Below, piece by piece: positions 20,263-29,619 of a stretch of 64,000 nucleotides of DNA. Made by a program: the position numbers and the translations under genes. The first letter of the stretch is position 1; each line of letters starts with the position of its first letter. A model generated the notes under the pieces. That model was not told where the DNA came from and ran no database searches. It saw only the letters and a program-made list of their open reading frames with translations. The stretch covers positions 248,001 to 312,000 of the forward strand of contig JAQSYO010000003.1 in the NCBI GenBank assembly GCA_029256105.1. The letters are read 5' to 3'. This DNA comes from Herbinix sp. (GTDB taxonomy: Bacteria; Bacillota; Clostridia; Lachnospirales; Lachnospiraceae).

Positions 20263-21306
20263 ATGAAGAAAGCATTAATAACAGGTATTACAGGGCAAGA
20301 CGGATCATATCTGGCTGAGCTTTTACTAGATAAAGGATATGAGGTTCATGGGATTATTCGTAGAAGTAGTTCCTTAAATACTCAGAGAATTGATCATTTG
20401 TCTGAAGGAAAATATAGTGATGAGGAACGGTTTTTTTTACATTTCGGAGATTTAAGTGATGCAAGTAATTTATATAAACTAATTTATAAGATCGAACCAA
20501 GTGAAATTTATAATCTTGGTGCTCAAAGCCACGTAAAGGTTTCTTTTGATGTGCCGGAGTTCACTTCAGATGTAAATGCTTTAGGTACTTTAAGACTTCT
20601 TGAAACCATAAAAGAAGTAAATCCTAAAATTAAATTTTACCAAGCTTCTTCTAGTGAATTATTCGGAAAAGTAAAAGAAACTCCACAGAGCGAAAATACA
20701 CCATTCTACCCAAGAAGTCCATATGCAGTGGCGAAGCTTTATGCCTATTGGATTACGGTAAACTATAGAGAAGCATATGATTTATATGCTTGCAATGGTA
20801 TTTTATTCAACCATGAGTCTCCAAGAAGGGGTAAAACTTTCGTGACTAGAAAAATTACAACAGGCATCAGCAATATATTAAGTGGGAAGCAAGATAAAAT
20901 CATTTTAGGTAACATAGATGCGAAAAGAGACTGGGGTTTTGCTGGAGATTATGTAGAAGCAATGTGGCTCATGCTCCAACAAAGAGAACCTGATGATATT
21001 GTAATAGCAACGGGGGAAACACATACGGTTAGGGAATTCTGTGAGCTTGCCTTTAAAAATGTGGGAGTACATTTGGTGTGGGAAGGAAAAGGCGAAAATG
21101 AAAAGGGTATTGATAGTAAAACAGGAAAAGAACTAATAAGTATCAGTAGTAAATATTTTAGACCAACTGAAGTTGACCTTCTACTTGGAGATTCCTCTAA
21201 AGCACGTAATAAGTTGGATTGGAAACCAAAAGTTTCTTTTGAACAGCTCGTAGCAATGATGGTAGAGAGCGATGTGAAAAATTTGAATAATGAAAATCTA
21301 ATATAA
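20263..21306 (+). CDS. gmd: GDP-mannose 4,6-dehydratase
   Basis: First committed step to GDP-L-fucose: GDP-mannose to GDP-4-keto-6-deoxymannose, an NADP-dependent extended SDR enzyme. Visible are [14 protein letters not shown] (Rossmann), the loop [12 protein letters not shown], the catalytic SSSELFG and YAVAK (Tyr/Lys), and the substrate motif NHESPRRG. The 347-aa length is normal. AGGAGG lies 7 nt before the ATG. It heads a run of genes that supply GDP-fucose and transfer it. Confidence 0.95.
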   Translation: MKKALITGITGQDGSYLAELLLDKGYEVHGIIRRSSSLNTQRIDHLSEGKYSDEERFFLHFGDLSDASNLYKLIYKIEPSEIYNLGAQSHVKVSFDVPEFTSDVNALGTLRLLETIKEVNPKIKFYQASSSELFGKVKETPQSENTPFYPRSPYAVAKLYAYWITVNYREAYDLYACNGILFNHESPRRGKTFVTRKITTGISNILSGKQDKIILGNIDAKRDWGFAGDYVEAMWLMLQQREPDDIVIATGETHTVREFCELAFKNVGVHLVWEGKGENEKGIDSKTGKELISISSKYFRPTEVDLLLGDSSKARNKLDWKPKVSFEQLVAMMVESDVKNLNNENLI

Positions 21307-21321
21307 AAAGGTGGATATTGA

Positions 21322-22248
21322 ATGGAAAAGGATAGCAAAATTTATGTAGCTGGTCATACTGGCATGGTTGGATCTGCAATCACCAGAGACTTGCGAAGGA
21401 AAGGATATCATAATATTATTGTAAGAACTCATACACAGCTTGATTTGACGGACCAAGCTGCAGTACAAGAATTCTTTGAGACAGAAAAACCCGAATATGT
21501 CTTTCTTGCAGCAGCAAAAGTGGGTGGGATAATCTCAAATAAAACATATCCTGCTGATTATATTATGCAAAATCTTCTTATCGAATGTAATGTGATAAAA
21601 AGCTCTTTTGTAAATAAAGTAAAGAAGCTTATGGTTTTAGGAAGTTCCTGCATTTATCCAAAGATATGCCCGCAACCCATCAAAGAGGAATATCTCTTAA
21701 CTGCTCCACTGGAATCTTCAAATGAAGCATATGCTCTCGCAAAAATAGCAGGAATTAAAATGTGCCAGCATTATAATATACAATATGGTACAAAGTTTAT
21801 CACACTTATGCCATCCAGTATTTATGGAATTAACGATAACTTTGATATTAATAATTCACATGTCATTCCAGCAATGATAGTAAAAATGCATACTGCAAAA
21901 ATAACAAATCAGCCATTTGTTGAGTTGTGGGGTACTGGAACACCACTTCGTGAATTTCTTTATGTTGATGATCTTGCCGATGCTTGCGTCTTTTTGATGA
22001 AAAGCTATGAAGAAAATCAACATATAAATGTTGGCTCTGGAGAAGAAATTACGATAAAAGATCTTGCGGAAATAATTAAGAAAATAGTAGATTATCAAGG
22101 CGATGTTATATTTGATTCAACAAAACCGGATGGAACACCAAGAAAGGTGTTGGATATCGCCAAATTAGAAAGTATGGGATGGAAACCAATGGTTAACTTT
22201 GAGGACGGGATAAAAAGAGCTTATAATGATTATTTAAGTAAAGTTTAA
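21322..22248 (+). CDS. fcl: GDP-L-fucose synthase
   Basis: Epimerase/reductase that turns GDP-4-keto-6-deoxymannose into GDP-L-fucose. GHTGMVGSAI (NADP site), LGSSCIYPK, and the Tyr/Lys pair in EAYALAKIAG are present, and the 308-aa length fits WcaG/Fcl. It starts 15 nt after gmd, after AAAAGGTGG, and the two genes are surely cotranscribed. Confidence 0.94.
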   Translation: MEKDSKIYVAGHTGMVGSAITRDLRRKGYHNIIVRTHTQLDLTDQAAVQEFFETEKPEYVFLAAAKVGGIISNKTYPADYIMQNLLIECNVIKSSFVNKVKKLMVLGSSCIYPKICPQPIKEEYLLTAPLESSNEAYALAKIAGIKMCQHYNIQYGTKFITLMPSSIYGINDNFDINNSHVIPAMIVKMHTAKITNQPFVELWGTGTPLREFLYVDDLADACVFLMKSYEENQHINVGSGEEITIKDLAEIIKKIVDYQGDVIFDSTKPDGTPRKVLDIAKLESMGWKPMVNFEDGIKRAYNDYLSKV

Positions 22249-22265
22249 GATGAAAACAGCGAAAT

Positions 22266-22333
22266 GCAAATAGTAAGTCAAGAGAACTCTTGTAACGGGA
22301 GCTATTTACTCTTGCCTTTCTATTTGCTTTTTT
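22266..22333 (+). terminator. Terminator after fcl
   Basis: Outer stem GCAAATAG/CTATTTGC (22266-22273, 22320-22327) encloses smaller pairings (AGTAA/TTACT and CAAGAG with CTCTTG) and is followed by TTTTTT. The following 175 bp before manC show only its TTGGAGG box. Confidence 0.75.
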
Positions 22334-22510
22334 ACGGTCTCTTTTTCTAAGTCCAATATAAGTATAGTTTATAAAATACAGGAACTAATTATATTCTTTT
22401 ACATAAATTAAACTATGTCATGGAAGTTTGCTGAAAGAAGTCGTAGAAGATTTTATTTATTAGTGCCGTCTGTGACTATATAAGGTAATAAATTTTGGAG
22501 GTTAAATTTA

Positions 22511-23581
22511 ATGGACAAATATGCAGTTATAATGGCAGGCGGTGTAGGTTCGAGACTTTGGCCATTATCAAGAGAGGCAAAGCCAAAACAATTCATAAGT
22601 GCAGACGATGATAAATGCATGTTGATACAAACAATTGAACGAATATGTGAAGTCGTACCCGCTGAAAAATGTTTTATTATAACAAATAAGAACCTTCATG
22701 ATATAACACTAGATACAATCAAGGGGTTTCTACCTAGTTCAAATATAATATTAGAACCAACCAGAAAAAATACTGCGACCTGCATTGCTTATGCTTCCGT
22801 ATTTTTAAAGCATAAGATTGGTTCTGGCATCTTGAGCTTTATACCTGCAGATGGTTATGTTAAGGATAACACCAATTATAGAAAAGCATTAGAGAATGCT
22901 TACTTAGCAGCGGAAATCACAAACAATATAGTTACCATTGGAATAAATCCAACCTATCCTGCAACTGAATATGGATATATTCATGCTGACTTTTCAACTT
23001 GTAATGAAAATTTCACTCATGTTATTAATTTTTATGAAAAACCGGAATTGGAGAATGCAAAATTATATTTAGATTCAGGAGAATATCTTTGGAATAGTGG
23101 AATAGTACTCGGAGACATGAATGTGATCATCGATAATATAAAGCGATATCTTCCCGATCATTTTAACAAATTGTCAGAAGCAATAGTTCATCTAGACAAT
23201 CAAGATTATGATGTAATTATTGAAAAAGCATATGAAGAGGTGCAAAACATCTCCTTTGATAAAGGAGTTCTTGAAAATAGCAAGCAAATATATACCGTAA
23301 AAGGTTTTTTTGACTGGGATGATATTGGAAGTCTTGATTCTTTTTCAAAAACACTTAGTAAAGATTCAAGTGGTAATTCAATTAGAGGGAAGCATTTCGG
23401 ATTAGAAACAAGTGATTCGGTGATATATAGTGACGATGTCCTTATTGCAACAATTGGTATTAATAATATGATAATAGCAAGCACGAAAGATGCAATTATC
23501 ATCTGTCCAAGGGATAGAGCCCAGGAAATAAAATCGCTAGTAGAAAAACTGAAGCAAAATGGATATGAATATTTTATTTAA
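22511..23581 (+). CDS. manC: Mannose-1-phosphate guanylyltransferase (monofunctional)
   Basis: Makes GDP-mannose from GTP and mannose-1-phosphate, the precursor used by Gmd. The nucleotidyltransferase signature GGVGSRLWPLSREAKPKQF lies at residues 11-29, and FIPADGYV and the sugar-binding EKPELENA/LWNSGIV motifs follow. At 356 aa it lacks the C-terminal phosphomannose isomerase domain of bifunctional ManC/CpsB. TTGGAGG precedes the ATG. It sits in its own transcription unit, or at the head of the glycosyltransferase genes that follow. Confidence 0.92.
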   Translation: MDKYAVIMAGGVGSRLWPLSREAKPKQFISADDDKCMLIQTIERICEVVPAEKCFIITNKNLHDITLDTIKGFLPSSNIILEPTRKNTATCIAYASVFLKHKIGSGILSFIPADGYVKDNTNYRKALENAYLAAEITNNIVTIGINPTYPATEYGYIHADFSTCNENFTHVINFYEKPELENAKLYLDSGEYLWNSGIVLGDMNVIIDNIKRYLPDHFNKLSEAIVHLDNQDYDVIIEKAYEEVQNISFDKGVLENSKQIYTVKGFFDWDDIGSLDSFSKTLSKDSSGNSIRGKHFGLETSDSVIYSDDVLIATIGINNMIIASTKDAIIICPRDRAQEIKSLVEKLKQNGYEYFI

Positions 23582-23664
23582 TCTTAGTGGATGGTTAACA
23601 CACTCTTTCTATTCTATTTCATAGTATAACATTATATGCCAATTTAGCGGAGGTGATATTTATA

Positions 23665-24885
23665 ATGCCAGAGGATAAATATTTGCTTATAAAGGCAATA
23701 AGTCATGATATATGGAAAAATGTGAATCATTTGATGGAACTTTTACTGGTTGCCGAACTCACAGGACGAAAACCGGTTGTTTATTGGGGGACGAATTGTT
23801 TATACAAGGAAGTAATCCACAATAATGCATTTGACTTATATTTTGAATCAATTTCACCTTATACCATTTATGATGTAATAAGTATTGGATTTACTTACTT
23901 CCCACCTATGTGGAAATATGATAACCTAACTTCGGATGATCCTGACAAGGCTAAGCGAATGTACCGTAATATCGGAGATATCATGGGAAGTGACGCAAAT
24001 GTTGTGGTCAGCGACTCAAATATATATGTATCCCGTGTTATTCCTTTCATAACGAAGAACCATCCTGCCTACGGAATGACACCTCAGCAAATTTACCGGT
24101 ATCTTTTTAACAAGTACCTTAAATTAAAGCCGGATATAGATAAAGAAATACAACAGTTCTATGATAAAAACTTTAAAAATGCTGGTCACGTACTGGCTGT
24201 TCATATGCCTGGAGATTTTACGCTGGATATATATCCACAAATTCAGGAGTATAACAATTTAATGCTTTATCATCCGAGAAATCTTAACTCACTTACGCAC
24301 CCTAAAAAACTCAAAGATAGAACGGACAATTTTCTTGTAGATGATACCATATATCTTCATGAAATAGTACGTCTACTTAAGGTGACGCAGCAGGGGGATC
24401 CTTATAAGTTATTTCATCCGGAAATACGCAGTATTTTAGGTAAGTTTAATATTGATAAAATATTTCTTATTACCGACCGTGAAGATATATTGGAAGAGTA
24501 TTCAAAATTATACGGTTCAATGCTGGTTTATACCAAATGCGAACGGGTTCCTAAAAATGATGCTCACAAGGTTGAACATCTGGAAAACCATCTGAACAAG
24601 AGAAGTAAAGGCATCGAAATCCTTAAAGACACATATCTTGCAGCTAAATGCGACTTTTTTCTTGGTTACGGGTTTTCAAATCTGTCTCATGGAGTGACAC
24701 ATTTAAAGGATTGGTCAGATACAAATATTAAGCTTACCTATTGGATGTATGAAAAATTATACAATTTTTCGTATGGGTTAAGAAAAACTGGGCGAAATGC
24801 ACCGGAAGAAGCGGATGGTAAATACCGTCTGATGACTAAAATAGTCGGAAACTCTATGAAAAGAGTACGAAGAGTTTTCAAATAA
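23665..24885 (+). CDS. Fucosyltransferase-like protein, paralogue 1 (degenerate donor motif)
   Basis: A 406-aa protein, first of three tandem paralogues that share YLLIKAxxxxxWxxxxHLxxxLLVAELTGRxPVVYWG, a middle block and a C-terminal block DTYLAAKCDFFLGYGFSNLSHG. That C-terminal block resembles NodZ/FUT8-type (GT23-like) fucosyltransferases. Where paralogue 2 has HVRGTD, this copy reads HMPGDF, so GDP-fucose binding may be lost or altered. It also carries an insertion of roughly 55 residues after that motif and a basic C-terminal tail. ATG 23665 follows GCGGAGGTG. Function is unproven. Confidence 0.65.
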   Translation: MPEDKYLLIKAISHDIWKNVNHLMELLLVAELTGRKPVVYWGTNCLYKEVIHNNAFDLYFESISPYTIYDVISIGFTYFPPMWKYDNLTSDDPDKAKRMYRNIGDIMGSDANVVVSDSNIYVSRVIPFITKNHPAYGMTPQQIYRYLFNKYLKLKPDIDKEIQQFYDKNFKNAGHVLAVHMPGDFTLDIYPQIQEYNNLMLYHPRNLNSLTHPKKLKDRTDNFLVDDTIYLHEIVRLLKVTQQGDPYKLFHPEIRSILGKFNIDKIFLITDREDILEEYSKLYGSMLVYTKCERVPKNDAHKVEHLENHLNKRSKGIEILKDTYLAAKCDFFLGYGFSNLSHGVTHLKDWSDTNIKLTYWMYEKLYNFSYGLRKTGRNAPEEADGKYRLMTKIVGNSMKRVRRVFK

Positions 24886-24913
24886 TGAAATTATTCGGAG
24901 GTGTTAAATAAGA

Positions 24914-25960
24914 ATGTCGAATGCTAGATTTCTTCTCATTAAGGCTTGGGGATGGGGATTCTGGGCAGATATGGATCATTTGATTGGGCAGCTTTTAGTA
25001 GCCGAGCTTACCAATCGGATCCCTGTGGTTAGTTGGGGAACCAATAGCTTATATAGCGATACCATTACTAGTAATGCTTTTGAGTTATATTATGAACCTG
25101 TTTCTGGTTACACCCTTCGTGATGTGGCGAGACCGGAATTTACTTTTTATCCACCCATATGGAATTATAAAAATATAATGATAGAAGATCTCGATAAGAC
25201 TACGTATACCTACCGTAATCTTGGAGATATGATGAATAGTAATGCAAACGTGGTAGTAAGTGATGTCCATTATTTCGCACGTCCCCTTATGGAGTACATT
25301 AAAAATGACCATTGGACATATGGTCTGACTCCACTCCAGATATACCGGCAACTAATCGAGAAATATCTTAAGCTTAAACCAGATATTATTATGAAAATAG
25401 ATGATTTTTATAACACTTACCTTAAGAATAGCAGTCCGATATTGGGTGTGCATGTACGTGGTACGGATAAAATTATCGAAGTTGCAAATTTACCGGCTTT
25501 GAATAAAAGATATCATAAAGTAATCAAGAATTATCTGGCACAGTATGATTTGAAGAAAATATTGATGATTACGGATAGTAAGGAAATTTTAGATGAATAC
25601 AAACAATTATATGGATCCATGATTGTCGCCACGGACTGTAACAGGAGTCTTACTAACTCTGTCCATACAGCAACACAGGTCGACAATTATATAAATAGAA
25701 GAAGCAAAGGTGTAGAAGTCCTAATGGACACATATCTGGCTGCAAAATGTGAGTTTTTTATCGGTAACGGTTACTCAAATGTGTCATATTCTGTTAACAG
25801 GTTAAAGGATTGGCCGAATTGCCATATTACACTTTTTTATAATACCTTAAAGGAAGAACGAAAAATATCTAAAAAACGATCCAAAGTAGAATTAATCAGA
25901 AGAAGAAACGCAGAGATAGAACACAGATTGAATTACCCGGAATTATATGGAGGTGTCTAG
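24914..25960 (+). CDS. Fucosyltransferase-like protein, paralogue 2 (intact donor motif)
   Basis: A 348-aa probable GT-B glycosyltransferase. GVHVRGTDK (near residue 178) matches the GDP-fucose binding motif of alpha-1,6/O-fucosyltransferases, and DTYLAAKCEFFIGNGYSNVS near 275 matches their C-terminal motif. There is no membrane segment; the enzyme is likely cytoplasmic or peripheral. Its position after gmd-fcl-manC supports GDP-L-fucose as donor (inference). GGAGGTG precedes the ATG and the next gene follows by 5 nt. The C-terminus is Lys/Arg-rich. Confidence 0.72.
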   Translation: MSNARFLLIKAWGWGFWADMDHLIGQLLVAELTNRIPVVSWGTNSLYSDTITSNAFELYYEPVSGYTLRDVARPEFTFYPPIWNYKNIMIEDLDKTTYTYRNLGDMMNSNANVVVSDVHYFARPLMEYIKNDHWTYGLTPLQIYRQLIEKYLKLKPDIIMKIDDFYNTYLKNSSPILGVHVRGTDKIIEVANLPALNKRYHKVIKNYLAQYDLKKILMITDSKEILDEYKQLYGSMIVATDCNRSLTNSVHTATQVDNYINRRSKGVEVLMDTYLAAKCEFFIGNGYSNVSYSVNRLKDWPNCHITLFYNTLKEERKISKKRSKVELIRRRNAEIEHRLNYPELYGGV

Positions 25961-25965
25961 AAACT

Positions 25966-26925
25966 ATGCCAAAAGAGCGTTATTTACTAATTAAGTCCTG
26001 GGGTTACAGCCTGTGGGCAGATGTAGAACATGTAATGGGTCAAATTCTCGTAGCAGAATTGACGGGTAGGATTCCCGTTATTTACTGGGGGATGAACAGT
26101 ATGTACAGTGAAGCCTTGAATACAAATTCCTTTGAATTATTCTTTGAACCGATATCATCCTATACAATTAATGATGTAGTTCATCCCGACTTTACTTATT
26201 ATCCACCAGTATGGAACTTTAGCAATGTCATGATTGATGATCCTGATAAACTGAAATGGAAATACCGAGATTTAGTTAGCATGATGAGTAGTAATGCTGA
26301 TGTGGTAGTTAGCGATGTATATTATCATATGAGTGCTATTATTCCTTGGATAAAACCGTCACATCCCATGTATGGTATTTCTGCTCATCAAATATACAGA
26401 CAATTATACCAATATTATTTAATCCCTAGACCCGAGGTAAAAAGAAAAATAAATGAATTTATTAACTCCAATACAAATTTTAGAGATGAAAAACCGATTG
26501 TTGGAGCGCATGTAAGAGGGAATGCACTAGTACACGAAATAAACCAGCTGTACAGCGCGAATAACTTCTATACTCCCAATATTTGGCAATTCTTTAATAA
26601 ATATAATGCGAGACACTTGTTTTTAATTACTGATTCCAAACGTATTGAAAAGGAATATATGAAACTATATGGTTCAAATGATATATTAATTGTCAGCGAC
26701 AGCAAGAAAAAGCCTTTCCAAGGCCCGGTTCGCCAATGTAATACAAACTATCCAAACAAAAGGCATAAAGGGGCTGAGTTGATAAAAGATACTTTTGAGG
26801 TCATCAAAGATACTTATTTAGCAGCCGAGTGCGATTTCTTTATTGGCAACGGTTATTCTTGCTTATCCAATACGGTACTCCGATTGAAGGATTGGCCTGA
26901 GACCAATATTAAACTTCTTTATTAA
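25966..26925 (+). CDS. Fucosyltransferase-like protein, paralogue 3 (variant donor motif)
   Basis: A 319-aa relative of the two preceding genes: YLLIKSWGYSLWADVEHVMG at the start, then GAHVRGNALVHE where the donor motif HVRGTD is expected (His and Arg kept, Asp replaced), and DTYLAAECDFFIGNGYSCLSN near the C-terminus. Its ribosome site, GGAGGTG, lies in the last codons of paralogue 2, so the pair is translationally coupled. It may have a different donor or acceptor. It lacks the basic tail seen in paralogues 1 and 2. Confidence 0.68.
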   Translation: MPKERYLLIKSWGYSLWADVEHVMGQILVAELTGRIPVIYWGMNSMYSEALNTNSFELFFEPISSYTINDVVHPDFTYYPPVWNFSNVMIDDPDKLKWKYRDLVSMMSSNADVVVSDVYYHMSAIIPWIKPSHPMYGISAHQIYRQLYQYYLIPRPEVKRKINEFINSNTNFRDEKPIVGAHVRGNALVHEINQLYSANNFYTPNIWQFFNKYNARHLFLITDSKRIEKEYMKLYGSNDILIVSDSKKKPFQGPVRQCNTNYPNKRHKGAELIKDTFEVIKDTYLAAECDFFIGNGYSCLSNTVLRLKDWPETNIKLLY

Positions 26926-26950
26926 AATAGGGGGAGTAGGAGGATGGAGT

Positions 26951-27982
26951 ATGAGTAAATATACTGACATTATTATGAAAAATGCTGCAACTATTCTAAA
27001 AAGTATTGATCTAAGTGAACTTGAGGAGAAAACAATTCTATTGACGGGAGCTTCGGGCTTGTTAGGAGTGCATTTTTTGGCATGTCTAAAACTGGCAAGA
27101 GATAGGATGAATAAGCCGTTCAAGATAATTAGTGTAGTCAATAGAGACCCCCTTCCTTATGTACGGGAACTTCTTGATTATCAGGAAGCAGAGATTATTC
27201 AGGGAGATTTAACTGATATCGATTTTTGTAGAAACCTCCCTCAAGCAGATTACATTATACACACTGCGAGTTATGGACAACCGATTCGCTTTATGGAAAA
27301 TCCACTTAAGACGTTGAAGCTTAACACTTTGGCAACCTATATTCTTTTTGAAAAATTACTGCCGGAAGGGAAATTTTTATTTATCAGTACCAGTGAATTA
27401 TATATCGGACTTTCGAATCCACCCTATAAGGAAACAGAAATCGGAACAACAAACACGAACCATCCGAGGGCATGTTATATTGAATCAAAGCGCTGTGGGG
27501 AAGCCATTGTAAACGTATACCGTGAAAAAGGAGTAAATGCAAAGTCTGTCAGATTAGCATCCACTTATGGTCCTGGTACAAGACAGGATGATAAGAGGGT
27601 CATAAGTTCTTTTATTCAAAAGGCTTTCCGTAGTGAAATTAAACTTATGGATCAAGGTAAAGCGGTGCGGGCATATTGCTATGTGACTGATGCAGTGGAA
27701 ATAATGTGGAAAATACTATTAGAAGGTACAGAGCCGATTTATAATGTCGGCGGGGTATTCAAAAATACGATTGCAGAATTAGCACTTACCACCGGTACAC
27801 TAATGAATGTACCTGTTGTATTCCCTGATACTCCCTGCGAAGTACAAGGATCACCGGAGGAGGCATGGTTGGATATGACAAAAGTTCAAAAAGAATTCGG
27901 GAAAACGGAATATGTAACATTAGAGGACGGACTTCTACAAACCATTGAATGGTATAGTCTGCTTCAAAATACTAATATTTAG
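26951..27982 (+). CDS. NAD-dependent nucleotide-sugar epimerase/dehydratase (extended SDR)
   Basis: A 343-aa extended short-chain dehydrogenase with Rossmann motif TGASGLLGVHF (near residue 35), the Ser of STSELYIG, catalytic YIESK, and RLASTYGPGTR, which resembles UDP-glucuronate decarboxylase and dTDP-glucose dehydratase relatives. The first 25 residues precede the fold, as in some UDP-xylose synthase-like proteins. It lies 25 nt after the third transferase gene, so it probably makes a second sugar nucleotide for the same glycan. The precise reaction is not readable. Confidence 0.8.
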   Translation: MSKYTDIIMKNAATILKSIDLSELEEKTILLTGASGLLGVHFLACLKLARDRMNKPFKIISVVNRDPLPYVRELLDYQEAEIIQGDLTDIDFCRNLPQADYIIHTASYGQPIRFMENPLKTLKLNTLATYILFEKLLPEGKFLFISTSELYIGLSNPPYKETEIGTTNTNHPRACYIESKRCGEAIVNVYREKGVNAKSVRLASTYGPGTRQDDKRVISSFIQKAFRSEIKLMDQGKAVRAYCYVTDAVEIMWKILLEGTEPIYNVGGVFKNTIAELALTTGTLMNVPVVFPDTPCEVQGSPEEAWLDMTKVQKEFGKTEYVTLEDGLLQTIEWYSLLQNTNI

Positions 27983-28039
27983 TTCCGGAATATAAAAATC
28001 TGACAGTTAAGTCACAATAAAAATGAAGGAGAGGGTCAA

Positions 28040-28636
28040 ATGGGTTTTATTCATAATTATAAGGAAAAAAAGCAGCAAGTAAAAGAAAAAAAGCTTATTT
28101 ATAATGATACACTAAAAAGTGGTGGTTTAACGATTGCATATGACGAAGGAAAATATTTGGGCGGTCATCCTGATATTATAGGTGAAAAAGAGGGGGATAT
28201 TACAGTAAAAAGTACCGGTGTATTCTTTAATGATACTCAAAATTTTAATTTTATTTTTTTCCCAATCGAAAAGCTCCTTAAGTCTGAATTCTTGACAGGA
28301 GAACAAATCTCAAAAAATGAAGCTTTCTCAAGAATCCTTGCTTTTAGTGGTTTTTCGTTTGCCTTCAAAAGGAAAACAAGAGAAAAGCATATGTATCTAA
28401 CAATTAATTATTTGTTAAATGACGTTGAATGCCAAGTGCTTTTTGAAACAAAATCGGCCAATAGATTAGCAAGTGCAATAGCAAAGATTGTACAAGAATA
28501 CGTAACAAATAATAAGGTGGATACCCGTTTATCCGTATACGCGCGTATGAAAGAATTATCGGAATTAAAAGCTCTGGGTATCTTAACTGAGGAGGATTTT
28601 AATGAAAAGAAGAGAGAATTACTTTCTAAAATATAA
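28040..28636 (+). CDS. SHOCT domain protein of unknown function
   Basis: A 198-aa soluble protein. The C-terminal 30 residues (ELKALGILTEEDFNEKKRELL) are a SHOCT domain, a short helical module seen in many bacterial proteins and thought to aid oligomerisation or protein contacts. The first 160 residues form a mainly beta region with an acidic/aromatic pattern that I do not recognise. A GGAGAGGG box precedes the ATG. It follows the glycan cluster, but a functional link is unproven. Confidence 0.7.
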   Translation: MGFIHNYKEKKQQVKEKKLIYNDTLKSGGLTIAYDEGKYLGGHPDIIGEKEGDITVKSTGVFFNDTQNFNFIFFPIEKLLKSEFLTGEQISKNEAFSRILAFSGFSFAFKRKTREKHMYLTINYLLNDVECQVLFETKSANRLASAIAKIVQEYVTNNKVDTRLSVYARMKELSELKALGILTEEDFNEKKRELLSKI

Positions 28637-28731
28637 TATCCTGTCCAAATTTAGCAAATTTTAAAAGCTGGTATAATTTATATTTTACCGAATATGTTTT
28701 TATTAGAAATCATATTTTAAGGAGATATAAA

Positions 28732-29193
28732 ATGAATTATACTCCCAAAGATTTAGAAGGTATTATATTCAAGAGAGAAATTTTATATGGATATAATAGA
28801 GAACAAGTTAATAAATTACTTATTAAAATTTGTGAAGATTATGATACACTAAAAAAAGAAAACGAGGAATTACAAAAAAATATTACTATAATGGATGAGA
28901 ACGTACATCATTATAAAACTATAGAGGAATCTCTTCAACATACATTAATTCTGGCTCAGCGTACAAGTGATACGATTAAAAACAATGCTTACGAAAAAGC
29001 GAATAATATAATTAAAGAAGCCGAAGTGAGTGCACAAAAGATTATTAACGAAGCAAATCAAAAAGTAGCAAATATAAGTATGGATTATGAAGCAACGAAA
29101 AAAAGTGTTAGTGTTTTTAAACTAAAATCAAATGCACTTTTAATGTCAATGATGGAAATTCTAAAGGACCCTTTTGAGGAAATGAGTGAATAA
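28732..29193 (+). CDS. DivIVA/GpsB-like coiled-coil protein
   Basis: A 153-aa protein. The N-terminal 60 residues (YTPKDLEGIIFKREILYGYNREQV) follow the DivIVA membrane-binding domain pattern, and a long coiled coil runs to about residue 125. DivIVA family proteins sit at poles and septa and recruit division or wall-growth proteins. AAGGAG lies before the ATG. It is shorter than typical DivIVA, and its role here is inferred only from fold pattern. Confidence 0.75.
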   Translation: MNYTPKDLEGIIFKREILYGYNREQVNKLLIKICEDYDTLKKENEELQKNITIMDENVHHYKTIEESLQHTLILAQRTSDTIKNNAYEKANNIIKEAEVSAQKIINEANQKVANISMDYEATKKSVSVFKLKSNALLMSMMEILKDPFEEMSE

Positions 29194-29195
29194 AA

Positions 29196-29266
29196 CATCA
29201 ACAAGACATCATTAAAAACATCATTAAAAACATCAACAAAAACATCATTAAAATCATCAACAAAAG
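29196..29266. repeat. 12-bp tandem repeats after the DivIVA-like gene
   Basis: Six units of 11-12 bp alternating CATCAACAAAAA and CATCATTAAAAA begin 3 bp past the stop codon. The further stretch 29385-29520 repeats GGAGCTATATAAAAG-like words more loosely. Confidence 0.8.
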
Positions 29267-29328
29267 TATATTATACTGAGCGATTTTTAGTGATTGATCT
29301 CCTAGAACAAATTTATTATTGTTGAGTT

Positions 29329-29356
29329 AGCACTGCCATAGACTGGTGGTGCTTTT
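29329..29356 (+). terminator. Terminator after the DivIVA-like gene
   Basis: AGCAC/GTGCT stem extended by TGCC/GGTG-type pairs, followed by TTTT. Confidence 0.6.
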
Positions 29357-29542
29357 ATTATAGGGACAATCCCGAGTTAAGTAATTTAAGGAGCTATACA
29401 AAAGATTAATATAAGGAGCTGTATAAAAGAGCATAAAAGAAGAGCTTAAAAAAGAGAGCTATATAAAGGAGTAATATAATGGAGCTATAAAAGAAGTTAT
29501 ATAATGAGTTATGTAACGATAAGACAAAGTTATAAAATACTC

Positions 29543-29601
29543 TTGACAAAACATAAATGGTATATTATTATTTAATCACAGACACCCCCCAGGGGTGGGG
29601 T
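29543..29601 (+). promoter_or_regulatory. copA promoter with CsoR-type operator
   Basis: TTGACA (29543-29548), a 17-bp spacer and TATTAT (29566-29571) are followed by the GC-rich pseudo-palindrome ACCCCCCAGGGGTGGGGT (29584-29601). The C-run/G-run pattern is that of CsoR copper-sensor operators, and csoR is the third gene of the operon, so autoregulation and release by Cu(I) is expected. In this AT-rich genome the GC block stands out strongly. Confidence 0.8.
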
Positions 29602-29619
29602 ACAAAAAGGAGCGATAAA

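Noticed and set aside
23665..24885. Paralogue 1 as a pseudogene
   Set aside because: The frame is open and full length with a good ribosome site, and conserved N- and C-terminal blocks are intact; only the donor motif differs.
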